DNA of 47,675 nt from JBCCFK01 sp965262315 (GCA_965262315.1 CBDHFJ010000097.1:1-47675), one strand, 5' to 3'; positions 8,584 through 17,010 are shown, counted from the stretch's first letter. Translations and numbers: made by a program. The notes: a model not told the origin generated them from the letters alone.

Positions 8584-10469
8584 CAGGAGTTCCCCTCGTC
8601 GACGTTCGGTTCTTCGCCGGCCTCGGCCAGGATCTGGACGTAGCGCGGCTCGTCGGCCAGCAGTTCCTGATGGGTGCCGGTCGCTGCGACCTTGCCGTTC
8701 TCGAGGAGGACCACCCGGTCCGCCAGGGCGATGGTCGACAACCGGTGTGCGATCAGGATGGTGGTGCGCTCCTGGAGCAGGTCGTCGAGCGCGTCGTGGA
8801 TCTGCGCTTCGACGCGGACGTCGATGGCGCTGGTGGCGTCGTCGAGGATCAGGATGGGTGGGTTCTCGAGCAGTGTCCGGGCGATCGCGATGCGCTGTCG
8901 TTGGCCGCCCGACAGGGTGTAGCCGCGTTCGCCGACCACCGTGTCGTACCCCTCGCCGAGCTCGCTGATGAACCCATGGGCCTGCGCTGCGGTGGCGGCC
9001 GCGACGACGTCGCTGATGTCGGCGTGCGGTCGGCCGTAGGAGATGTTGTCCCGCACGCTGGTCGAGAAGAGGAAGGGCTCGTCGAACACCAGGCCCACGT
9101 GGTGGCGGAGGCTGGCGAGGGTGACCTGGTCGATCGGTTGGCCGTCGATCAGGATCTGTCCACTGTCGGGTTCGTAGAAGCGGGCCAGCAGGCGAGCGAT
9201 CGTCGACTTGCCGCTTCCCGTCCGACCGACGATGGCGACGGTCTCGCCGGCTGCGACTTCGAGGTCGAGGCCGGTGAGGACGGGCAGGCGGCCGCTCGCC
9301 GTCCCCACCTGGGTCGACGGATAGGTGAAGTGGACGTCGGAGAAGGTGAGGTGTCCCCTGGGGCGGGCGAGGTCCGCGGCGTTGGGGGCGTCGACGATCT
9401 CGGCTTCTTGATCGAGCACCTCGTAGACGCGGGTCGCCGACGCGCTGGCGCGCTGGGATTGGAGGAGGACGAAGCCGAACATGCGGAATGGAGCCTGCAG
9501 CATGAGGACGTAGGCGTTGAAGGCGAAGAGCGTGCCGACCGACACCTCACCGTCGATGGCGAGTAGCCCGCCGTACAACAGCACGATCGCGGTGCCGATT
9601 CGGGGGAGCGCCTCGATGAACGGGTTGTACTTCGCTCGAGCCCGTATCGCCTGGACGTTGGCCCAGCGCAGGTGATCGGCCGCGCGGGCGAGGAGGTTGA
9701 CCTGTCGTTCCTCGGCAGCGAAGGACTTGACCACCCGGGTGCCGTTGACGTTCTCGTCCACGATGGTCGCGAGCTCGGCCATCCGGGCCTGGCTGACCCA
9801 CGTCAGCGGGAAGACCGTGTTCCGGAGTTGCTGGCCGAAGTAGTAGACGAACGGGAGGGTGGCCAGCGCGACCAGGGTGAGCTGCACGTGGATCGTCAGC
9901 ATGAACCCGAACGCGAGGACGAACGACAGGCAGCTCATCATGATCAGCGGTGCGAACGCGAGCAGCACCTGGATGGATCGGATGTCGCTGTTGGCGCGGG
10001 AGATCACCTGTCCGGACTGGGTGCGGTCGTAGTAGGAGAAGCTCAGCGTGGTCAGGTGGTCGTAGAGGAGCGCTCGGAGGTCGGTCTCGACGCCCCACGC
10101 GAGTTGGAACAGGGCCATCCGGTAGACGGCACCGAAGACGAACCGGCCCGCCGCGAGCACGACGAGGACGACGATCCAGGTGTTCAGGTCGGCCTCGTCG
10201 GCGGCTCGGGTGGCGTCGATGGCGCTGCGGGCGGCTGCTGGTACGGCGACCTGGAGGACCAGCGCCACCAGGCCGGTGATGGTGCCCACGACGATCGGAC
10301 GCCGGTGTTGCCGGACGACCGGCAGGAGACGTCGGAACCAGCCCAAGGACGTGTCGGGGTCGATGGTGGCGCGCGGAGCGGCATGTCGGGGTCGGACCGC
10401 GATCGGCTCGTAGTCGGTGGTCTCGGGTCCGGGGGCGCTGCCGGCGACCGGGTCGTGTGTGGTGGTCAC
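8583..10469 (-). CDS. ABC exporter half-transporter (permease-ATPase), subunit A
   Basis: 628 residues with six membrane helices and a nucleotide-binding domain: Walker A GRTGSGKST, signature LSGGQRQR, Walker B ILILDDATSAID, H-loop LIAHRLST. The catalytic glutamate after Walker B is aspartate, while its signature is canonical. In heterodimeric exporters of the TM287/288 and BmrCD type, such a pairing makes one consensus and one degenerate ATP site; the partner supplies the deviant LSAGE signature, exactly complementary. The start overlaps the marR stop by four bases, so expression is probably controlled by that regulator. Confidence 0.9.
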   Translation of the reverse strand: MTTTHDPVAGSAPGPETTDYEPIAVRPRHAAPRATIDPDTSLGWFRRLLPVVRQHRRPIVVGTITGLVALVLQVAVPAAARSAIDATRAADEADLNTWIVVLVVLAAGRFVFGAVYRMALFQLAWGVETDLRALLYDHLTTLSFSYYDRTQSGQVISRANSDIRSIQVLLAFAPLIMMSCLSFVLAFGFMLTIHVQLTLVALATLPFVYYFGQQLRNTVFPLTWVSQARMAELATIVDENVNGTRVVKSFAAEERQVNLLARAADHLRWANVQAIRARAKYNPFIEALPRIGTAIVLLYGGLLAIDGEVSVGTLFAFNAYVLMLQAPFRMFGFVLLQSQRASASATRVYEVLDQEAEIVDAPNAADLARPRGHLTFSDVHFTYPSTQVGTASGRLPVLTGLDLEVAAGETVAIVGRTGSGKSTIARLLARFYEPDSGQILIDGQPIDQVTLASLRHHVGLVFDEPFLFSTSVRDNISYGRPHADISDVVAAATAAQAHGFISELGEGYDTVVGERGYTLSGGQRQRIAIARTLLENPPILILDDATSAIDVRVEAQIHDALDDLLQERTTILIAHRLSTIALADRVVLLENGKVAATGTHQELLADEPRYVQILAEAGEEPNVDEGNS

Positions 10470-10984
10470 GAGTCACCTCGGGCGGCGCGGGCCTCGCGGC
10501 GGGCCTGCCGGTAGTTCTTGACCGCACCGTCCCATTCGCCGAGGTGCTCGAAGCAACAGGACCCTGACTCCTCGGTGTGCGCGGCGATGGAACGGAGGCA
10601 ACTGACGGTGGCCGCGTCGGCGCGCTGGAGTTGGTCGGCGCCCGCCGCGGTGATGGAGAGCGTTCGTCGACGGCGGTCGGACGGGTGTGGCTGGCGCTCG
10701 ACCAGGCCACGTTCCTCGAGCCCGTCGATCAGGGCGGTGATCGACGGCTTGGTCAACGCCATCTGCCCGGCGATACCCGAGGCACCTGCCTCGCCCTCGG
10801 CGAGCATCGCCAGGACCCGGTACTGGGCCTCGGTGAGGTCGACATGACCCAGCGCGTGCGCCAGGTGGCGACTGAGGCGGACGACGGTGCGCGCAGCCGC
10901 GATCTCGGTGCCGGTCGGCGGGTCGTTCGGGGAGCTGGTGTCCAGCGTTGGTTCGATCATCAGATGGTTAGGGCTTCGAACCAT
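10466..10984 (-). CDS. MarR family transcriptional regulator
   Basis: A winged-helix regulator of 164-172 residues: helices around LTEAQYRVLAMLAEG, the recognition helix KPSITALIDGLEERGLVER, and the wing HPSDRRRRTLSITAAG. It is the first gene of the minus-strand operon with the ABC exporter pair, so it most likely represses itself and the exporter until a ligand binds. Two starts are possible: ATG at 10984 and ATG at 10960. The shorter form leaves the inverted repeat at 10964-10984 in the upstream region, where an operator would be expected. Two adjacent cysteines (SGSCCFEHLG) near the C-terminus might sense oxidation; that is speculative. Confidence 0.88.
   Translation of the reverse strand: MVRSPNHLMIEPTLDTSSPNDPPTGTEIAAARTVVRLSRHLAHALGHVDLTEAQYRVLAMLAEGEAGASGIAGQMALTKPSITALIDGLEERGLVERQPHPSDRRRRTLSITAAGADQLQRADAATVSCLRSIAAHTEESGSCCFEHLGEWDGAVKNYRQARREARAARGDS
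10964..10984. promoter_or_regulatory. Inverted repeat, candidate MarR operator
   Basis: Arms ATGGTT (10964-10969) and AACCAT (10979-10984) are separated by 9 bases, centred in the divergent region between marR and the CNNM gene. The size and symmetry fit a MarR-dimer site. It overlaps the longer marR start and lies just upstream of the shorter one. Confidence 0.4.
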
Positions 10985-11060
10985 AACGGGTCGTGGTGGC
11001 GCTTGCGTCGACCCCGGCCACTAGCCTGGGTCGAGACATGGCCCGGATGGTGACTCGATA

Positions 11061-12392
11061 GACACCGCGCTCGGACTGCTGGGCGTCGCCGCACTCGTCG
11101 CCGCGACCGCCTTCTTCGTCGCGGCCGAATTCGCGTTCGTCGCGGTCGATCGGACCAAGATCGAACAAGAAGCCGCAGCGGGCAGCCGCGTCGCAGGCGT
11201 CGTCCTCCGTCTGCTGCAGCGGTTGTCCTTCCAGCTCTCGGGCGCTCAGCTGGGCATCACGATCGCCGCGGTGGTGCTGGGCTTCATCTCCGAGCCGGTG
11301 GCGGCGGCGCTGCTCCAACCGGTCGTCGAGTCCGTCGTGGGGACGGGTGCCGCACCCGGGGTCTCCGTCGTGGTCGCCATCATTCTGGCGACGGTCTTCA
11401 CCATGGTGATCGGCGAGTTGGTGCCGAAGAACATCGCCATCGCCCGGCCCGAGCGCACCGCCAAGCTCCTGGCCACGCCGTTTCGGCTGTACAGCTTCAT
11501 CGCCGGACCGTTCATCCGAGTGTCCGACGGGGCGGCCGACTGGCTGACGCGTCGTCTCGGCGTCGAGCCGGCGCACGAGCTCAAGAAGCTGCCGGACCTC
11601 GAGGATCTCGACTACCTGGTTCGCAGCTCGGGCGCAGAGGGGACACTCGAGGGCAGCGCGGTCACGCTGCTGACACGTTCGTTGCGTTTCGCCGACAAGG
11701 CGGCCGATGACGTCATGGTGCCGAGGATCGACGTCCACGCACTGGACGCGGACGCCTCGGTCGCGGACCTGGTCGCGCTCAGCGCGGAGACGGGGAAGTC
11801 GCGGTTCCCGTTGGTCCGCGGCGATCTCGACACCGTCGTGGGCGTGGTCCACGTCAAGGCCGCGCTCGCCATCGCTCCGGACGACCGCGACACCACCCCG
11901 GTGACCTCGGTGAGCCGCGATGTGCTGGCGGTGCCCGAGTCGCGAGAGCTCGTCTCGCTCATGCAGGACATGCGGCGCGACCGCCTGCCGCTCGCGGTGG
12001 TGGTCGACGAACACGGCGGCACGGCCGGGATCGTGTCGATGGAGGACCTGCTCGAGGAGATCGTCGGCGAGATCGACGACGAACACGACGACGCTGCCGA
12101 ACTCACCGTGGTCGAGGGCGATGGCGTGTACGTGCTGTCCGGGGGTCTGCACCACGACGAGGTCCGGGATGCGTGCGGATTCGAGTTCCCCGGAGGCAGC
12201 TACGAGACCCTCGCCGGGTTCGTGCTCGACCGGCTGCAACGCATTCCCGCCTCGGGCGAGATGCTCCGCCACGACGGCTGGCGGATCGAGGTCTTGGAGA
12301 TGGACCGCAGGCGGATCGAGACCCTGCGGCTCCACGAGCCGTGGGCGTCGGTGCAGGCCCGCTTGCTCGCCAGTCAGGGGGCGGGCCGATGA
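11061..12392 (+). CDS. CNNM/CorC-HlyC family membrane protein (DUF21-CBS-CorC_HlyC), start disturbed
   Basis: The frame encodes a full DUF21-CBS-CBS-CorC_HlyC protein: four hydrophobic segments (LGLLGVAALVAATAFFVAAE onward, with FQLSGAQLGITIAAVVLG and MVIGELVPKN), a CBS pair ending in DEHGGTAGIVSMEDLLEEI, and a C-terminal CorC_HlyC domain. The family is linked to Mg2+/Co2+ transport or resistance. No ATG, GTG or TTG exists in frame before TTG at 11223, which would remove the first membrane helix. In another frame an ATG at 11038 or 11047 reads a few codons and hits TAG at 11059. The simplest reading is a one-base deletion around 11056-11061. The gene overlaps the next CNNM gene by ATGA. Confidence 0.8.
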   Translation, partial: DTALGLLGVAALVAATAFFVAAEFAFVAVDRTKIEQEAAAGSRVAGVVLRLLQRLSFQLSGAQLGITIAAVVLGFISEPVAAALLQPVVESVVGTGAAPGVSVVVAIILATVFTMVIGELVPKNIAIARPERTAKLLATPFRLYSFIAGPFIRVSDGAADWLTRRLGVEPAHELKKLPDLEDLDYLVRSSGAEGTLEGSAVTLLTRSLRFADKAADDVMVPRIDVHALDADASVADLVALSAETGKSRFPLVRGDLDTVVGVVHVKAALAIAPDDRDTTPVTSVSRDVLAVPESRELVSLMQDMRRDRLPLAVVVDEHGGTAGIVSMEDLLEEIVGEIDDEHDDAAELTVVEGDGVYVLSGGLHHDEVRDACGFEFPGGSYETLAGFVLDRLQRIPASGEMLRHDGWRIEVLEMDRRRIETLRLHEPWASVQARLLASQGAGR

Positions 12393-13441
12393 ACCCACTC
12401 GTCGCGATCCTGATCGCCGTGGTGTTGGTGCTGTTGAACGGGGTCTTCGTCGCCGCAGAGTTCGCGCTCATCGCGGCTCGCCGCACCCGGGTGGAACGCG
12501 ACGCGGCGGAGGGTGACCGGGGGGCTCGCCGGGTCCTGACCGCCATGCAGAACCTGCCGTTGTCGCTGAGTGGGGCCCAGCTCGGCATCACGGTGACCAG
12601 CCTCGGTCTGGGTCTGATCGCGGAGCCCGCGATCGCCGACGTGCTGGAGTCGATCGTCGAGCCGCTGGTCGACATCCCGTCGGGCCTGTTGCACGGCATC
12701 TCGTTCGCGGTCGCGCTGATGGTGGTGGTGTTCTTCCACATGGTCATCGGGGAGATGGTCCCCAAGAATCTGGCGCTGGCCACGCCCGAGCGCACAGCCC
12801 GTTGGGTGACCCCGATCCATTGGGCCCTGGTGACCGTCATGCGGCCTGTCGTGTGGCTCCTGAACGGCATGGCGGCCCTGCTGCTCAAACCGTTCCGGGT
12901 CGAGCAGGTGGACGAGTTGGGGACGGCGCACACGGCGCAGGAGTTCGTCACGATGGTGGACGCGTCTGCCGGGGAGGGCCTGATCGACGAGTTCAACCAC
13001 ACCCTCCTGTCGGGCGCGCTCGGATTCGAGGGGCGCGACACTGCGTCGCTGATGATCCCCTGGTCGCAGGTGGTGCTCGCCGATCGCGAGGCCACCGTCA
13101 TCGAGGTGTCGGAGCTGGCGGCGTCCAGCGGTCACAGCCGCCTGCCGATCGTGTCCGGGCGAGCGGTGTTGGGGTTCGTGCACGCCAAGGATCTCCTCTA
13201 TGTCGAGAACGGCGAGCGGGAGAAGCCGGTCGCCCGCGAGCTGATTCGGCGCATGCTGGTGGTCTCGCCCGACCGCAAGGTGTCCGATCTCCTGTTCTCC
13301 ATGCGGCGGTCGCAGATCCACTTCGCGCTGGTGCGCGAACACGGCCAGGAGGTCGGCATCATCACGCTCGAAGACATCCTCGAATCCATCGTGGGCGACA
13401 TCATGGACGAGACCGACCGAATCAGGGCTCGGGTCCGGTGA
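12389..13441 (+). CDS. CNNM family membrane protein (DUF21 + CBS pair)
   Basis: 350 residues: an N-terminal DUF21 membrane domain (LIAVVLVLLNGVFVAAEFAL, LSLSGAQLGITVTSLGLG, HMVIGEMVPKNLAL) followed by a CBS pair (SHSRLPIVSGRAVLGFVHAKDLL; EHGQEVGIITLEDILESIVGDI). It is shorter than its upstream paralogue and lacks the C-terminal CorC_HlyC domain. The two lie in one operon with a 4-bp overlap, suggesting a hetero-oligomer or two ion specificities. The call is firm as a family; the transported ion is unknown. Confidence 0.9.
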   Translation: MNPLVAILIAVVLVLLNGVFVAAEFALIAARRTRVERDAAEGDRGARRVLTAMQNLPLSLSGAQLGITVTSLGLGLIAEPAIADVLESIVEPLVDIPSGLLHGISFAVALMVVVFFHMVIGEMVPKNLALATPERTARWVTPIHWALVTVMRPVVWLLNGMAALLLKPFRVEQVDELGTAHTAQEFVTMVDASAGEGLIDEFNHTLLSGALGFEGRDTASLMIPWSQVVLADREATVIEVSELAASSGHSRLPIVSGRAVLGFVHAKDLLYVENGEREKPVARELIRRMLVVSPDRKVSDLLFSMRRSQIHFALVREHGQEVGIITLEDILESIVGDIMDETDRIRARVR

Positions 13442-14295
13442 GTGCGGTCCGTCCTGCGCGTGCCGCTGATCTGGCCGCCATGGGCGCGCTCGCCGCGATT
13501 CACCAGGCTGATCCGGCGCGCCATTGCCTGTACCTGAGTGCGGATGCGGATGCGATCGCTGCGGAGGTGGCCGAGCTCGACGAGTGGGCGGCCACCACCG
13601 CGGTCGCCGAGGCCGGTGGTGAGATCGTCGGGTGGCTGTTCGGCGAGCCGGACCCCGACATGGGGCGGGTCTGGTGGTGGGGGCCCTTCGCGCCGACCGA
13701 CGCATGGGACGCAGTCGCCGACGAGTTGTATCGGGTCGCTCGCGCGCTGCTCGGCGACGCGTACCACGAGGAGGAGGCGGCGGCCGACGCTCGCAGCGAG
13801 TCCATCGCCGGCTGGGCGGATCGGCACGGGTTCACCACCGACCCCGGGTCGGTGTTGTTGCGGCGGGACCCCACCGCCGCGGTGGTCGATCCCCGAGTCC
13901 GCTCCATGATCGAGTCCGACCACGAGGCCGTGGGTGCGCTGCACGACCTGGCGTTCCCGGGCACGCACACCCCGCCGGCGATGCTGGTGGCGTCGGAGCA
14001 CCCTCGACAGGTGATCGAGGACGACGGGTGCGTCGTCGGCTACGTCGCCTACGAGATGCAGCCCGACGGCTCGGGTTACATCGACTATCTGGCCGTCGAC
14101 GAACGGCTCCGCGGTCGCGGCCTGGGCCGGGCACTGGTCAGCACGGCCACCGCCGACCTCGTGACGAGCGGCGTCGACCACGTGCATCTGACCGTCCGCG
14201 AGGCGAACGGGGCGGCACGAGCGCTCTATGCATCGCTGGGCTTCGAGGAGGAGCGGATCGCCGTCCCGTATCGGCGTGGCTTCAGCCTTCCCTGA
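13438..14295 (+). CDS. Tandem GNAT N-acetyltransferase
   Basis: 285 residues with two GNAT-like halves. The N-terminal half is degenerate (GGEIVGWLFGEPDPDMG). The C-terminal half has the acetyl-CoA loop VDERLRGRGLGRALV followed by REANGAARALYASLGF. GTG at 13438 overlaps the upstream stop (GTGA), placing it in the CNNM operon. Tandem GNAT layout resembles mycothiol synthase, but a much better MshD lies at 29341-30072, so this one probably acetylates another small molecule or peptide. The substrate cannot be assigned. Confidence 0.8.
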   Translation: MSAVRPARAADLAAMGALAAIHQADPARHCLYLSADADAIAAEVAELDEWAATTAVAEAGGEIVGWLFGEPDPDMGRVWWWGPFAPTDAWDAVADELYRVARALLGDAYHEEEAAADARSESIAGWADRHGFTTDPGSVLLRRDPTAAVVDPRVRSMIESDHEAVGALHDLAFPGTHTPPAMLVASEHPRQVIEDDGCVVGYVAYEMQPDGSGYIDYLAVDERLRGRGLGRALVSTATADLVTSGVDHVHLTVREANGAARALYASLGFEEERIAVPYRRGFSLP

Positions 14296-14301
14296 CGGCC
14301 C

Positions 14302-15234
14302 TCATCGTCCGGCGAGGCGAGCGACCACCTGGTCGAACTCGGGGGAGACCCGGCCGTGGAACACGGTGAGGTAGCTGACCCCCGTCGTCGCCCGGCGCTC
14401 GACGATCTCGTCGCAGATCTCCTCGACGGTCCCCACCAGGACGAAGGGGCTGGCGAGGACGGCATCGGCGCCGCCCACCGGCAGCTCCTCGGCGATCTGT
14501 GCGGCGACCGCATTCCGGTCGTCGGTGACCACGACTCGCTGTACCAACGTCTGGCGCTCCGGGTCGGTGGCATGTGCCGCCACGAGCGCGACGCGGTCGG
14601 CGAAGCCCTCCGCCGTCATGTGGCTGATGGTCGGGGCGCCGGCCTCGGCGTCCCACCCGAACCCGGTGAAGCCGACGATGTCCGCGACCCTCGCTGCGAG
14701 GCCCAGCAGGCGGTCCCCGTTGCCGCCGACGAGAATCGGCAGCGCCGCGCCTTGGGGCGGAAGCGGTTGGAGGGTCTGCCCGGCCGATGATCGGTCCGGG
14801 CCGGCGTGGTCCACCGTCTCGCCGGCGAAGAGGCCGCGGAGGATCGTGATGGTGTCCGCGAGCCGACCGATCCGGACACCGGGACGGTCGAACGCAAGGC
14901 CGGCGGCGTCGTACTCGCCCTTCATGTAGCCGGTCCCCAGGCCGAGCTCGAAGCGGCCGCCGCTGGTCAGATCGATGGTGGCCGCGGCTCGGGCCAGCAG
15001 TGCTGCCGGGTGGAAGTCGATGTTGAGCACGTGCGTGCCGACCCGCAGCGTCGAGGTGGCCTCAGCGGCCACGGTCGCCCCGATGAACGGGTCGATGATC
15101 CCGAGGTGGTCGGCGATGGTGACGAGGTCGTAGCCGGAGGCCTCGGCCCGCCGGCTCAGCTCGCGCAGCTCGTCGGCCTGCTGTGCGAAGGAGGCCTGGA
15201 GGCCGAAGCGGAACGGTCGGTGATCGGATGCCAT
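14302..15234 (-). CDS. LLM class F420-dependent oxidoreductase
   Basis: 310 residues of the luciferase-like monooxygenase fold: FRFGLQASFAQQADELRELSRRAE at the start, IADHLG, LRVGTHVLNIDFHPAALLARAAATIDLTSGGRFELGLGTGY, and ILVGGNGDRLLGLAARVADIVG. This resembles actinobacterial F420-dependent subfamilies rather than FMN luciferases. The reaction is hydride transfer to or from coenzyme F420; the organic substrate is unknown. An F420 reductase (npdG) lies about 1 kb away. The ATG is preceded by TAGGAT with six bases between, so it is probably leaderless. It converges with the GNAT gene. Confidence 0.85.
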   Translation of the reverse strand: MASDHRPFRFGLQASFAQQADELRELSRRAEASGYDLVTIADHLGIIDPFIGATVAAEATSTLRVGTHVLNIDFHPAALLARAAATIDLTSGGRFELGLGTGYMKGEYDAAGLAFDRPGVRIGRLADTITILRGLFAGETVDHAGPDRSSAGQTLQPLPPQGAALPILVGGNGDRLLGLAARVADIVGFTGFGWDAEAGAPTISHMTAEGFADRVALVAAHATDPERQTLVQRVVVTDDRNAVAAQIAEELPVGGADAVLASPFVLVGTVEEICDEIVERRATTGVSYLTVFHGRVSPEFDQVVARLAGR

Positions 15235-15240
15235 GTCCGC

Positions 15241-15246
15241 ATCCTA
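15241..15246 (-). promoter_or_regulatory. -10 element (TAGGAT) of leaderless LLM oxidoreductase gene
   Basis: TAGGAT on the minus strand ends six bases before the ATG at 15234, putting the transcription start at or next to the start codon. No Shine-Dalgarno sequence is present. Confidence 0.5.
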
Positions 15247-15272
15247 TGTGCAACTGTATGGTTGCGTGTTCC

Positions 15273-16040
15273 TCACGCCCCGATGGCGTGGTACCCGCCG
15301 TCGACGTGGAGCATCTCACCGGTGGTCTGGGGGAACCAGTCCGACAGGAGCGCGACGCACGCCTTGGCCACCGCGGTGGAGTCGTTGACGTCCCAGCCGA
15401 GGGGGGACCGACCGTCCCACGCGTCCTCGAACTCCTTGAACCCGGGAATCGACTTGGCCGCCATGGTGCGGATCGGTCCGGCCGCGACGAGATTGACTCG
15501 GATGTCGTCGGGCCCCAGGGCACGAGCCAGATAGCGGGACGCGGACTCGAGCGCGGCCTTGGCGACGCCCATCCAGTTGTAGGCCGGCCACGCCACGGTG
15601 GCGTCGAAGTCCAGCCCCACGATCGAACCGCCGTCGGTCATCAGCGGCGCAACCACGTCGGCGAGGGTCTTGAGGCTGTAGGCCGAGATGTTGAACCCGA
15701 TCGACAGGTCGTCCCACTGGGCTTCCATGAAGTCCTCACCGAGGCCGACCTCGGGCATGAACCCGATCGCGTGCAGGGCGCCGTCCACTCTGCCCCATCG
15801 CTCGCGCAGGTCGTCGCGGACGGTGACCACGTGGGAGGGGTCGGTGACGTCGAGCTCGAGCACGGCGACGTCGGCATCGAGCTTCCGGGCCGTGCGCTGG
15901 GTGAGTCTGAGGCCGCGGCCGGCGCCGGTCAGGACGACCTCGGCGCCCTCGTCGATGGCCAGCCGGGCGACGCCGAACGCCAGCGATGCGTCGGTGAGGA
16001 CGCCGGTGATCAGGATGCGTTTGCCATCGAGCAGGCCCAT
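15273..16040 (-). CDS. fabI: Enoyl-[acyl-carrier-protein] reductase (NADH), InhA-like
   Basis: Reduces the trans-2-enoyl-ACP double bond in the last step of the type II fatty-acid elongation cycle. The 255 residues follow InhA closely: GKRILITGVLTDASLAFGVA for NAD binding, HAIGFMP, the catalytic pair Y154-x6-K161 in YNWMGVAKAAL, VAAGPIRTMAAKSI, and a C-terminal DGGYH. The start at 16040 is set by a strong purine-rich ribosome site (GGGAGGAG, 16046-16053, minus strand). It stands alone here, with no fabG next to it. The upstream region is shared with npdG and contains the 32-bp tandem repeats. Confidence 0.92.
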   Translation of the reverse strand: MGLLDGKRILITGVLTDASLAFGVARLAIDEGAEVVLTGAGRGLRLTQRTARKLDADVAVLELDVTDPSHVVTVRDDLRERWGRVDGALHAIGFMPEVGLGEDFMEAQWDDLSIGFNISAYSLKTLADVVAPLMTDGGSIVGLDFDATVAWPAYNWMGVAKAALESASRYLARALGPDDIRVNLVAAGPIRTMAAKSIPGFKEFEDAWDGRSPLGWDVNDSTAVAKACVALLSDWFPQTTGEMLHVDGGYHAIGA

Positions 16041-16136
16041 GCGAGCTCCTCCCGGGTCGGGGCGAATGCGGGCACGATAGCCGGAGGGGTTCCCGGGCCA
16101 AGACACCGCAGCCGTGGCCAGGGCCGGTTGTGGCCC

Positions 16137-16270
16137 GTGCACTCGGCACCGCACGGCGGATTGTCGCCGTGCACTCGGCACCGCACGGCGGATTGTCGCC
16201 GTGCACTCGGCACCGCACGGCGGATTATCGCCGTGCACTCGGCACCGCACGGCGGATTATCGCCGTGCAC
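16137..16270. repeat. Four-copy 32-bp tandem repeat in a divergent promoter region
   Basis: Four head-to-tail 32-bp units occupy 16137-16168, 16169-16200, 16201-16232 and 16233-16264, followed by a 6-bp partial unit. They begin with the palindrome GTGCAC and end with GGCGGATTRTCGCC. Units 1-2 carry GATTGTC and units 3-4 GATTATC; otherwise they are identical. Each unit can fold: GGCG/CGCC around a 6-nt loop, and across unit borders CCGTGC/GCACGG. There are no spacers, so this is not a CRISPR array. It lies between fabI and npdG and reaches the -35 position of npdG. Confidence 0.95.
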
Positions 16271-16280
16271 GCAGGCGATG

Positions 16281-16286
16281 TACCTT
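16281..16286 (+). promoter_or_regulatory. -10 element (TACCTT) of leaderless npdG
   Basis: TACCTT ends eight bases before the ATG at 16295. The corresponding -35 position (about 16257-16262) falls in the last repeat unit. Confidence 0.5.
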
Positions 16287-16294
16287 CGGGCGGC

Positions 16295-16945
16295 ATGGAG
16301 ATCGGACTCGTGGGCGGAACCGGACCGGCGGGCAAGGGGCTGGCGCTCCGGCTGGCGTCGGTCGGGCACGCCGTCGCGATCGGATCGCGGTCTGCGCTTC
16401 GGTCAGCGGAGCTGGTGGACGAGCTGCTCGAGGAACACCACGACAAGGCGCTCGACCTGCAGGGGCTCTCCAACCCGCAGGCAGCGCTCGCCGACGTGGT
16501 GATCATCGCCACCCCATGGGATGCCTGCGCCCCGACCGCGGCCGAGTACGAGCCTCGGCTCAAGGGCAAGCTGGTGATCTGCATGGCGAACGCGCTCGCG
16601 CGAGTCGGCGACGAGTTCCACGCGCTGTACCCGCCTCGGGGATCGATCGCCGCTGATGTCCAGGCCGCCATTCCGGACTCCCGCGTCGCCGCGGCGTTCC
16701 AGCACCTGCCGGCCAAGGAGTTGGGCGAGATCGACCACCCGATGATCGGCGACGTCCTGGTGTGCGCCGACCGTCAGGACGCGATCGACGAGACGATGGC
16801 CATCGTCGACACCATGCCGAACCTGCGGTCGCTCGACTGCGGCTCGCTGTCGAACGCCGCGCCCATCGAGGCATTCACCGCCGTGCTGTTGCAGCTGAAC
16901 CGCAAGTACAAGACCCGCTCGGCCGTCCAGATCACCGGGCTCTGA
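16295..16945 (+). CDS. npdG: NADPH-dependent F420 reductase
   Basis: 216 residues. Exchanges hydride between NADPH and coenzyme F420, supplying F420H2 to enzymes such as the LLM oxidoreductase nearby. The N-terminus MEIGLVGGTGPAGKGLALRL is the Rossmann dinucleotide motif of this family, followed by IGSRS (NADPH phosphate recognition), ADVVIIATPWDA, and a C-terminal helical part (SNAAPIEAFTAVLLQLNRKY). A longer frame extends upstream through the tandem repeats, but the family N-terminus and the TACCTT box fix the start at 16295. Confidence 0.9.
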   Translation: MEIGLVGGTGPAGKGLALRLASVGHAVAIGSRSALRSAELVDELLEEHHDKALDLQGLSNPQAALADVVIIATPWDACAPTAAEYEPRLKGKLVICMANALARVGDEFHALYPPRGSIAADVQAAIPDSRVAAAFQHLPAKELGEIDHPMIGDVLVCADRQDAIDETMAIVDTMPNLRSLDCGSLSNAAPIEAFTAVLLQLNRKYKTRSAVQITGL

Positions 16946-17010
16946 CCTCGGCGGCGGCGGGTCACGGGGCCAGGACGGCGCCGTCGCATCCGCAGGCCCC
17001 ACGCGCTGAG

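Noticed and set aside
6688..8643. A 651-codon open frame on the plus strand opposite the ABC exporter genes
   Set aside because: The minus strand encodes full ABC exporters with all motifs. The plus frame is low-complexity, rich in Asp/Val/Gly/Arg, and crosses gene borders, typical of antisense frames in GC-rich DNA.
10968..12398. A 476-codon minus-strand frame over the first CNNM gene
   Set aside because: Antisense to a clear DUF21-CBS protein, with histidine/arginine-rich low-complexity composition.
16137..16270. CRISPR array
   Set aside because: Units are directly adjacent with no spacers, and no cas genes are present.
16130..16294. N-terminal extension of NpdG encoded by the 32-bp repeats
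   Set aside because: The extension is repeat-derived and absent from the family; a -10 box and the family start support ATG 16295.
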